Shown: piece after piece, positions 24,986-34,506 of the stretch
Layout: every line of letters starts with the position of its first letter
Position numbering within the stretch: the stretch's first letter is position 1
Source of the DNA: Anarhynchus alexandrinus
Taxonomy: Eukaryota > Chordata > Aves > Charadriiformes > Charadriidae
NCBI GenBank assembly: GCA_008711295.1
Contig: VUYV01000191.1
Location: 120,298-184,297 of the forward strand
DNA: 64,000 nucleotides
Direction: 5' to 3'
Translations under genes and position numbers: made by a program
The notes under the pieces: generated by a model
Told to the model about the DNA's origin: nothing
The model's database searches: none
The model's input: only the letters and a program-made list of their open reading frames with translations

Positions 24986-27756
24986 CTTTTGGCCAATATG
25001 AATTTTTTTACAGGCTACTGTAACATTTATAAAAGTTTCACCTGCTTCCTACAGACAGGTTCAACACTAGTAACTTTTTAAGCCTGATTACTAGAAGAGT
25101 CGCAGGACATTATGGCATAATCACTTGACTAGGCATGTTTGACCCAGGTAAGCCTGTGACCTGACTGGACTGAAGCTTCGTGTGTAAGAACTGGATGAAA
25201 TGAGGTTGCCTTGACGACTTGCATTCAGAACACTGGATTACGTCAGACAGAGAAGGAGGGAAAATGGGGAAAACAGTTCTACCAATTCAATTTCTGCCAC
25301 GTATTTGTCTTTCCTTATGCCTGCATTGGGAATCAAACTAAGAATCTCTAGGGAGCCAAGAAAAAGGTCATTCATCCTCTCACTCAAGCGCCGCAATTTC
25401 TTGGCCTAGTGAGTGATATATTATCTGAGTTACCATTAGCATAATGTATAAGTGAGTAGATTTTTCTCCTTTAATTGCTGTATTTTAAAAAAAAAAATAA
25501 AAATTGGATAGCTGCCTCAAGTGTTATGGTATATATTTGTCCTTTCTGAAGGCATTTTGTTAGCCCAGCAGGTTTGGGTTTTTTTCCCTGAAAAACTGTG
25601 TTGTGTTAAATTAGAGTTTTATATGGTCTTCAGTGAAAAGCGGTTTCAAACCTACAAATGTTTTATGCATTAAAATCAAATAATATATTTTTTCATATCA
25701 AAAATATAAGAAAAATAGTTCCAGGGTAATTATTTCATTTTAATTTTGGAGATATTCATTTTGCCTCTGTGAAATGAAGGAAGAAATGCAAAAGGTTTAT
25801 GTTTTGTTATAATTCCTTTATCCTTTAGATGTTACGCGATTCTTGTCAATATTTATCGTATTTTGCTAAAAGCAGAAAAAAAAAATCTAATTTCTTTATC
25901 TGCATGTCTTGTTGTTTTGTTGCCCTTTTTTTTTTTACCTACAGCCATGAGAATTACTCCACTATCAGGATGCAGTAGCACATGTTCTTTTGTTAAGGTT
26001 ATAATTAGCTTTGTACTTATTATCCTGATTTTGACCTATTTATTCTGCTTAAATCATGTAAGGCGAAACCTGTCTGTCCACGGCTCTTACCAAAGGGGAA
26101 TTCTGCAGGAGCTAGAAGTTAATTTGGCTAAACTTTTTGGAAGGAAAAAGAAGAAAGGAGAAAGAAGAAAGAAAAAGCAATAGTCTTGTACTGAAAAGTC
26201 TTCTTTTATACTGTACTGCATTCTTTGGCATTTGTATGGCCAAAGAATGTGTGAGGACAGAGTTCTCACTGCTGTAACACCCCAGTGCTTGAAATTTGAA
26301 GACGACAAAGTTTTGGAGACTATCTCCTCAAGTCCCAGACAGGGAGGATATTAGTAACATGATCCTATGGTAGAATGTAATGGAACATAAATATTTGACT
26401 GAGAATAAGTATCTATATGTAAAAGGAGCATAATGTTTTCTCCACAATAAAAACAAATTTTAACAATACTAAAGACAAAACAACTTTTGAGCTTGCAATC
26501 ATTGTTAATTTTATGTATTACTTCAAAAATCTTATCGGAATTCATCCTTGTTTTACACAAACGAGGAGCAATTTATTAAAAAAAAAGATAGGAAGTCACA
26601 GAACTGAGAATTCATCATTCCCCAAATAACTTAACACTAACCTCAATTCAATATGTTTCTTTTAATTATTGATCAACTAGCCTTTTACACTCAGCTGGCA
26701 TAACGCCTCTCACTGTGTGCTGTAGCCACGAAATCTCAGATCCCCAAAAATCCATATATATGACCTGCCAGGCACTAATTTGATGGGGAATAGCAATAGA
26801 AGGTCTCTCTTGCAGCTCCAAATCAATCCGTCAAATATTAATCACTGGAAATGTATTGACACCTCATTTTTTTTCCTCTTTCTCCCACCTTCTAGAAACA
26901 GCCCTGCCTCTGTTTCACCATTCAGCCCCTTTTCTCATTCATTCTTTAGTGTAAACAGCGTTTACAATGCCTGGCACTACTTACCCGATTCGTCTGAACC
27001 ATTTGACACGGCTCAGATAGCTTCCCAAAGAATTCAGCCTGTGACAGCGTGAACTCTTGAAGGAATCAGGAACTATACTATATAGATAAGCATTATATAC
27101 AAGTACTTGTTGTCATGGTTACACAGATAGGCTCACTTCTGACTTTTCCCTGGTCTTTCTGAATAGGTGATAGAGATCCAGAGAGACTTTCAAGCCTCAC
27201 TCAACAGACATTCCTGCAATTTTAAATGTGTGCGCATCTAAAAAAAAAAAAAGTAGGTGGGCTGTAATCCATCTACTTCATCTTTTAAAATATTTATAGA
27301 TAGCAGAGTGTAAGTCAACATAAATAAAAGAAGCCTGTACGGGTTTCACTGCATTTTTCAGAGCCAAAATAGTGTTTTGCTGTCAGAGAAATCAAAATAA
27401 AGTAGTTAAACAAAGTACTGTAAAGAGAAAACAGAACTGAGAACCTGTCAATGCATTATTTCAGCAGACATTTTAAGGAGCCATATCTTTTTGAGAAATC
27501 CAGGAGAAGAATTGTATGTGTGGCTGTACGCAGTAAATAATAAAGAACCAACAAAATGTGTTGCTTGTCATTGACAAACATGTGCCCTGCAAAAGTCCAT
27601 AACCTTAACTGTTGTATGTTTTAAGCTAAAGGTATGTCATAGAACTTTAAAAGCAGAGAGTGTAACTTCCGAGTGATAAGTTACACTCTAGAGATTGAGA
27701 TGTTAAGCAGATATTGCATGCATGGTTATCTCCTCACCAGACCACCAAGCTGTGAT
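24986..27756. other. Unassigned unique sequence, one possible exon-like frame
   Basis: No named gene. At 25921-25944 a pyrimidine tract ends in ACAG, followed at 25947 by an ATG frame of 78 residues to a TAG at 26181-26183, with one hydrophobic segment and a lysine/arginine-rich tail. It could be a terminal exon or chance; see findings. The rest is AT-rich with short A runs at 25487-25497 and 27241-27252. Confidence 0.4.
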
Positions 27757-28511
27757 TCATAGCATCATAGAATGGTTTAGGTTGGAAGAGACCTTAAATA
27801 TCATCTGTTTCCAACTCCCCACGCCCTGGGCAGGGACACCTCCCACCAGCCCAGGTTGCTCCAAGCCCCGTCCAACCTGGCCTTGAACACCTCCAGGGAT
27901 GGGGCAGACACAGCTTCTCTGGGCAACCTGCGCCAGGGGCTCACCACCCTCACAGTCAAGAATTTCCTCCTAATATCTAGTCTAAATTTCCCCTCTTTCA
28001 GTTTAAAACCATTATCCTATCACTACATTCCCTGCTAAAGAAGTCCCTCCCCAGCTTTCCTGTAGCCCCTTTAGGCACTGGAAGGGGCTCTAAGGTCTCC
28101 CCAGAACCTTTTCTTCTCCAGTCTGAACACCCCCAACTCTCTCAGCCTGTCCTCCCAGCAGAGGGGCTCCAGCCCTCTGATCATCTTCATGGCACTCATC
28201 TGGACCTGCTCCAACAGGTCCATGTCCTTTCTTTGTTGAGAGCTCCAGAGCTGGATGCAATATTCCAGGTGGGGTCTCCCCAGAGCAGAGTAGAGGGGAA
28301 GAATCACCTACCTTATCCTGGGATGCATCAGAAGAAATGTGGCCAGCAGGTCACAGTTGGCCTTCTAGGCTGCAATCACACATTGATGGCTCACATTGAG
28401 TTTCTCATCAATCAGCACCCCTAGGTCCTTCTCCTCAGGGCTGTTCTCCATCTATTCTCCTCCAAGCCTATATCTGTGCTTGGGATTGCCCTGACACAGG
28501 TGTAGGACCTT
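27757..28511 (-). mobile_element. CR1 LINE, RT C-terminal part to 3' end (about 755 bp)
   Basis: Minus-strand copy, with the tail complement at 27757. Reading 3' to 5' of the element, the plus strand passes the 'gcagggacacctcccacc' block, the 'tgcgccaggggctcaccac' block, the FSLEK and GLEPL coding region (28100-28200), the LYSALGRPHLEYCIQLW region (28240-28305), and further upstream coding sequence to 'cctgacacaggtgtaggacctt' at 28511. Frames are interrupted by substitutions and small indels. It belongs with the copies at 32804, 45104 and 59003. Confidence 0.95.
28071..28307 (-). pseudogene. CR1 ORF2 remnant (end of RT domain)
   Basis: A 78-codon open stretch encodes [16 protein letters not shown], then MDLLEQVQ and [19 protein letters not shown] of CR1 ORF2. 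It lies C-terminal to the catalytic aspartates, which are not present in this copy. It starts and ends at mutations, not at gene boundaries. Confidence 0.8.
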
Positions 28512-29612
28512 AAGTGTAGGATTACATTGCTTGCTTGACTTCCTAGCAGCTGACCTAAACATTTAAATGATTTCACTGGTTACATGGTTGCAGGTTATTG
28601 ACCTTAAGTGGCCTCTAACCACACCTGAGTGCCTGGTCCAAGAACTTTTCTAAAACCTGGTATCTAACCAGCAGGAAATTATGACTTACTGTTTATGGGG
28701 CGGATTCCTGCATTTCTCTTAAAATAGACTCTAGTTACTGTGTCCCATCTGTTGACTAGATTTGGGGGACTCATTGGTTCACATATTTGCTACCTTTCTT
28801 TTAAGGACAAGTAGCGGGAGGTGAAGATAACAACTTGCAATTTCATAAACATAGTGTTTAATCTTAAATCTAGAAATAAACTGCACAATAAAATGAAAAA
28901 AAAATAAGGAAGTTAAAAAAATAATAAACCTATATGCATATCTGTCTCACAGCGTAGTAAACACTCCGTTTGGAAGGACGAGTGAGTTTAGTTGCTGCAG
29001 ACCTGCGGAAGAGAGTCTATTTTTTCGTTGTCCCTGAAAGAAACTGCCCGATAATGCCAACATACAGAAGGAAGCTTTCAGATATCAATAGCCTTTTTGA
29101 TCTGACTCCCGGTCTTGGCAAACACTACTCGAAGCCTGGAAGTTGCAAGCTAATCCCTTACACATTGTGTCTTTACAACCTCAACTTAGAAAGTTGATTT
29201 CTGGAGCCAACCTTGCTGATAGTTTCTCAGCTACATCCCTGTAGCCTCTTATAAATTGCACAGACGTTTCCTCAAGAGTGGTTCCTTAGAGCATTTATTT
29301 TTTAATTGCAGATCAACTCAAGAATCTTTCTTCCTTTCATCACATAAAAATAGTCATGAAATCCTGGCTCCGCTGAAGTCAGAGTGAGAACTTCCACTGC
29401 TTTTGAAGAAGCCAAAATCTTTCGCTTTGTCCATAAAAATGCTGAGAAACCTAGACCTGCTCCAGCAACACACCTCGGCGTGCAATAGCTGTGAGCACAT
29501 AAGGAGTCTTCTTTAATCACAAAGGTCTGTACTATGCAAAAATACGGGATCAAAGTTAAAACTATCTGGTTATCTATTATATTAATTTACATATATAATA
29601 GCCTCCTATTTT
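28512..29612. other. Unassigned unique sequence
   Basis: No gene or known repeat seen. Open frames are below 90 codons and have no recognisable motif. Confidence 0.5.
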
Positions 29613-29676
29613 ATAAAGCGTTATGATAGCTTTATAAAGCATTATGATAAAGCGTTATGATAGCGATATGATAAAG
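29613..29676 (+). repeat. Degenerate tandem repeat (ATAAAGCGTTATGATAGC type) at a CR1 junction
   Basis: Three to four imperfect units related to ATAAAGCGTTATGATAGC follow one another and stop exactly where the CR1 at 29675 begins. The units differ by short deletions. Such a patch at the 5' junction of a LINE could come from template slippage during insertion, or may have been there before. Confidence 0.75.
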
Positions 29677-30002
29677 GGGGCCTACAGGAGAGCTGGGGAA
29701 GGACTTTTTACTGGGGCATGGAGTGATAGGACGAGGGGGAATGGCTTCAAACTGGAAGAGGGCAGGTTTAGATTGAACATGAGGAAGAAGTTTTTCACTG
29801 TGAGGGTGGTGAGGCACTGTCCCAGGTTGCCCCGAGAGGTTGTTGAGGCCCCATCCCTGGAGGTGTTGAAGGCCAGGCTGGAGGTGGCCTTGGGCAGCCT
29901 GGTGTGGTGGGAGGTGTCCCTGCCTATGGCAGGGGGGTTGGAACTCGATGATCTTCAAGGTCCTTTCCAACCTAGACCATTCTATGGTTCTATGATTCTA
30001 TA
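29675..30002 (+). mobile_element. CR1 LINE 3' end
   Basis: Starts at 'gggggcctacaggagagctggggaagga' and continues through the 'ataggacgaggggg' (DRTRGN) region, 'gaggaagaagtttttcactg', 'gaggccccatccctgg', 'ctgcctatggcagggggg' and 'ggttctatgattctat'. It is a 5'-truncated copy close to 14112-14349. Confidence 0.95.
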
Positions 30003-32039
30003 GTATTTTTTTCTTATTGCCTAGTGATCTTACACATTTTGATACTGCTCAATAAAACCAGTATGCAAAATACTTTTTCTTACTATTATGAACATGATGT
30101 GCATTTGCTAATTTAACTCTTTCCAAGGAAGTTGCTTGGAACTTTATCCCATGGTTTTAGTATTTTAATTAATTTTCTAGCCTCTTGTTTAAGTCAAAGA
30201 TTTATATTTATTTTTTCAGCAGAAAAGATTTTTTCCCTGATTTTTATATAAATGTCCAGCTGCCCGCTTTCCTCTCTGTAACGTGATAATAACATTTTTT
30301 TAGTGTTCAAATTCCTTTGAGATTTAACTTCTTTTGACTCCTCTCTTAACTTTCCTGGATGGTGATGAGCTAGCCCATTCTTTCTGGTCTCATTTCTTTT
30401 AGCTGCGTGTAAGGTAGTGCTGAGATAACTCCTGAGTACTTCTCAAGTGCTGAGATAACTTCTCTTATTACAGGAAAGTCTCCTAAACACTTTGAAAAGT
30501 GCAAATCCAAAAGTAAACACTTGGATTGCAAAACCCCAAAAGCTAGCCAAACAGACTGTTTTAGAGTGAAATGATGAGAAATCACTTAGCTATCCATGTC
30601 AGCATAGATTAAGTAATTACGTTAAGTAATTTAAACACTATAGGTTTACGGTAAGATTGAAGAGGATGCTCTGGGTTAAAGCATTAGTAGGAATATGATG
30701 TTATCTGGTGGACTGAAGTGGGAATATTTTACTTTTACCCCTGTCCTCCAGGCTTTGGGCAGCAGATTGTTATGGGTTTGACGTCTGAGAAAAAGTTGAA
30801 TGTTGGAACAATGGAAGGTCACAGTAGCACAAGGAACTCCAGAGCCTGTGCTTTCAAACTCAACTGCTTCTTGTGAAATATGCCTTTTAGTTTGTTTTGA
30901 GTGTTTAAAATATATTATTGTGACCTTGGTGACCCTTCAGGTGATTATTCAGCTTTGGATTGTACACTTTTCCCTCTGTCTTTTTGAACTCTTCCCTTGC
31001 CTGTTCTTTTAATATATTTTTTATCTATTTCCTGAAATATTTTTCTCATGTCGTCAGTAAAGGGTTTCCATCTGATGTCTCCTGCTACACCATCCACTCA
31101 AGCAACTCTTCAATGGCATTGTGCCACCTGTAGTCTGGGAGATGAGATGTAATCTAAAATTGGTCAGATACTTGTAACGGACTTTATTTTTTTTTTCATT
31201 TACTGAATATTCTACTTTCTTCGGAATGAAAAATAAAACACAGACTAAATTCTCAGTTAAATGTGTTCCAAAATTACCCTTATATAATTTCAGGGATTTA
31301 TCTTATTTTCTTGATTAGAAGCAGAATGACCAAAAATGCCTGCAGAAGCAGGAATCTGGGTACTTATTTTGAACGGATTCATTTAAAAGAAAACAAAACA
31401 ATTTCAGGAGGAAAATGTGGGAAAGTTTGCGGTTTCCTGGAATCTAACACACAAATTCAGACCTATTGAATAGCAATTTTTTCACCTTGGTCATCCATAT
31501 CCAGTCAATATTATCACCCCAAAAAGTTAGAAGCGATAAACGAGGCTAAGTTCTTTTCTACCCTCTTTTTGACAGAGAAAGCTCACTACCTATTTGGTTT
31601 TGAAAGCATTGGTGAGCCCAAATCCAGGGAAGGGTCTTTTCTTTGGGACTGTGAACGGGTATGCAGCGTAAACTGTGTGTGGTATTTATAGTAACACAGA
31701 ATGAGCACGCTGGTTTATTAGAATCTGATTTTGTGTCATCTCTCTTGTGTGTGAGAGCAAATATGTTTAACTTGAGTGAAGACAGGACACCTAAAACGTA
31801 GCTGCTGAGACCGTGCGTGGAATTGCCTTCTCGTGTCTTGGGAGTCTAACCTACCTGCTCACCTCCAAGGACAGATCCGTGCGGTGCCATGCTCTACCAA
31901 ACAGATCTGTCCATACACCTCTTCTGAACAAGGTTAGGAAATAAAAAAGTGATATTTTAAGAGGGCTGTCAGCACCCATCTGACCGAGCTTTGGGACCCC
32001 TCTATTGAAATGTAGTGGGTGTAGGCATAACGTTGCATT
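30003..32039. other. Unassigned unique sequence
   Basis: AT-rich DNA without a recognised gene. An imperfect 30-bp tandem duplication (AGTGCTGAGATAACT repeated) lies at 30416-30462. Confidence 0.5.
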
Positions 32040-32398
32040 ACGCCCAGAACATTGAGTTCCTTTCTGGATACCATTTTACCGGAAAGCTGTTGACAAATTA
32101 GAGAAAAGAACAATGGCATTAATTGAGGTTGCACAAATTGAGAGAAAGTCATTATTTATAGTAGTAAATGGTGTAATAATTATGAGAAATTGAACGAAAT
32201 TAAGATACAAAATATTTAAATGGAATGTTAGGAAGTGCTCTCTGACAGCGAGATGTATGAAGCCGCAGAGCGGTTTCTGAAGAGAGGTGGTGGGACTCAT
32301 CGCCTGGAGCACTTGAAACTATACAGAAAAAGAAATGTTAAAAATCTTGGAAAGTGTCTGTGCCTGAACTGGCAGGAGAACTGACTGACCTTTTCCTT
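32040..32398 (+). mobile_element. Ancient CR1-type LINE, 3' part (decayed)
   Basis: Diverged but colinear with an old amniote CR1 3' end. 'gagttcctttctggataccattttaccgg' followed by 'gttgacaaattagagaaaag' resembles the CVQFWSPYYRKDVDKLEK region. 'gttaggaagtgctctctgac' then 'gaggtggtgggactcatcgcctggagcac' resembles the RRFLT...REVVDSSPGALE region. 'actggcaggagaactgactgacc' is the GGLD-type end. No octamer tail remains. Assigned from memory of the family; ends are approximate. Confidence 0.62.
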
Positions 32399-32803
32399 CT
32401 TTTATTCTGTGAATAATAAAAATGGTACTTTTAAAAGACTTTAATATCCATGTCAAAAATTTTACCTACCTTTTCCTGCATTTTGAGGTCTTTTACTTCT
32501 TTTTTTAATCAGTATGGAAATGTCACTGAATACATTAAATGACACACTCTTCATCTCATTAAATTTCTGGATGCTTCTCCTTGCTAATATTACATCTCGC
32601 TTATAGTCACCATTAATTGAGTTTTCTTTATCTTTCATAATTTTCCTTTCATGTACCTTGCCAATACCTTCCATCTCAGAATGTTTTCAGTTTTGATGGT
32701 TGTTTAATCTTTCATCTAATGAAGATTACTTTGAGAATTTCATTGCTCTGTATAACAGTGTTGAGGTAACTCGTCTGATCGACAAGTTATGTCACAAGGA
32801 TTT
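32399..32803. other. Unassigned unique sequence
   Basis: AT-rich, no gene recognised. A 70-codon minus-strand frame at 32462-32674 has no known motif but lies next to the protein-like minus-strand remnants beyond 33060 (see findings). Confidence 0.4.
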
Positions 32804-33054
32804 AATCACAGAATCATAGAATGGTTTGGTTGGAAGGGACCTTAAAGATCATCCCGTTCCACCCCCCCTGGGCAGGGACACCTCCCACCAGCCCAGGTTG
32901 CTCCAAGCCCCGTCCAACCTGGCCTTGAACACCTCCAGGGATGGGGCAGCCACAGCTTCTCTGGGCAACCTGCGCCAGGGGCTCACCACCCTCAGAGGAA
33001 AGAATTTCTTCCTAATATCTCATCTAAATATCCCCTCTTTCAGTTTAAAACCAT
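32804..33054 (-). mobile_element. CR1 LINE 3' end
   Basis: Minus-strand CR1. The plus strand has the tail complement ('aatcacagaatcatagaatgg'), then 'gcagggacacctcccaccagc', 'ccagggatggggcagccac', 'tgcgccaggggctcaccac' and 'tttcttcctaatatctca', ending at 'cagtttaaaacca'. It is truncated at the same family block at which the 27757 and 45104 copies continue. Confidence 0.95.
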
Positions 33055-34012
33055 AATTGTTGTTTCTTTAGATTTAGATCTGTACCTGATACTCTCTGAA
33101 GCTATTCAAAGTTTCTGGTCATTCACTTGTTCTGGTGTATGTTTCCCCAATACCAAAATACAGTCTATGTAGACTTTTGTATTCCGCAATATATATGAAA
33201 AAGGATAAATTTTTCTGGACTATAACTTTGATGCTGCTCACAACTCAAATAACCTGTAGAAACAGCATTTCCAATGCAAAGTTGAAAAATGTCTGCAGGT
33301 GTGTTCTGTTACTCGTCAGAGCCCTGCTGAAACATCCAGCGCTGCAAACTTATTGGCATTAAACACTTTACTGGAAAGAGATCTGTGTTGTAAGCCCTCA
33401 CTTCAATCATTTGGATCTGCAGGTAGAGTTTTCCTGTTTCTACTTCCCTCCATATCACCTCTGGGCTTTTAAATAAGCAGAGAATATCCCTCGTAGTTCC
33501 TCTGAGGACTCTGCCAAGGCAGAGGCACTTTCAGCTCCTCATCAGCTTCTGCAGGATGGAAAGAATTTTTCTAGGAGTTGTCTGATGCAGTTGTCCTGTG
33601 ATTGTAACGTCAGCTTCAGGGTTTTCCTTAACTTTTTATGGTTCTTGTCCTTCTTTGATAAACTCAAAGACTCAAGACCCTTTTAGCTGAAAAAATGATT
33701 TTTTTTTTCCTGTAAATGGCGTAAACTGTATCCTTTTCAACTCTGTATTTGTCTCCACACTTGTATGTAACTGACATACTCCATGAGAGGGGCTAAACCC
33801 ATTGCAAGACTTCAGTTTCACCTTAGCCACCTGCCTCTCTCTGCGTTACCGAGTAGTGACAGTATCCAAATGACTGTCCTGTGTGAATCTTAGAAAGGTG
33901 TGTGAAGTGTTAAAAAGAAAAGCTGTCCCATATGCAGCGGGTCCGACAGTCCTAATTTGCTGAGCATTGCTTCGTGAAGATTTTCCATGGGCAAGCAGCG
34001 TTGGCCACTCTG
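33055..34012. other. Unassigned sequence with broken protein-like frames on the minus strand
   Basis: No gene can be named. The minus strand shows short stretches that read like protein but switch frame (around 33500-33700). One arm of an inverted repeat lies at 33349-33370. This could be a decayed pseudogene or an old transposon; it could also be chance. Confidence 0.35.
33349..33370 (-). repeat. Inverted-repeat arm A (22 bp perfect)
   Basis: The reverse complement of these 22 bases is identical to 35212-35233. Weaker similarity extends on both sides, to about 33320 and 33395, at roughly two thirds identity by eye. Confidence 0.85.
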
Positions 34013-34506
34013 TCATAGAATCATAGAATGGTTTTGGTGGGAAAAGACCTTTAAGATCATCAAGTTCAACCATCAACCTAACACTGCCAAGTTACCACTA
34101 ACCCATGTCCCTCAGCACCATGTCTATCCTTCTTTTAAATACCTCCAGGGATGGTGACTCCACCACTGCCCTGGGCAGCCTGTGCCAGTGCTTGACAACC
34201 CTTTCCGTGAAGAAATTTTTCCTAATATCCAATCTAAACCTCCCCAGGAGCAACTTGAGGCTGTCTCCTCTTGTCCCATAGCCTGTTACTTGGGAAGAGA
34301 GACCGACTCCCTCTCGCTACCCCCTCCTTTCAGGGAGCTGTAGAGAGCGAGAAGGTCTCCCCTCAGCCTCCTTTTCTCCAGGCTGAACACCCCCAGGTCC
34401 CTCAGCCGCTCCTCCCCAGACGTGTGCTCCAGACCCCTCACCAGCTCCGGTGCCCTTCTCTGGACACACTCCAGCGCCTCAATGTCCTTCTTGTGGTGAG
34501 GGGCTT
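34013..34506 (-). mobile_element. CR1 LINE, C-terminal ORF2 and 3' end
   Basis: Minus-strand copy beginning at the tail complement 'tcatagaatcatagaatgg' and running to the complement of 'caagaaggacattgaggcgct'. The coding part shows [29 protein letters not shown] and [20 protein letters not shown] in one open frame (within 34286-34500). It belongs with the oppositely oriented copy at 39111-39629, whose protein-level wording is almost the same. It separates the two halves of the unassigned region 33055-35560. Confidence 0.95.
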
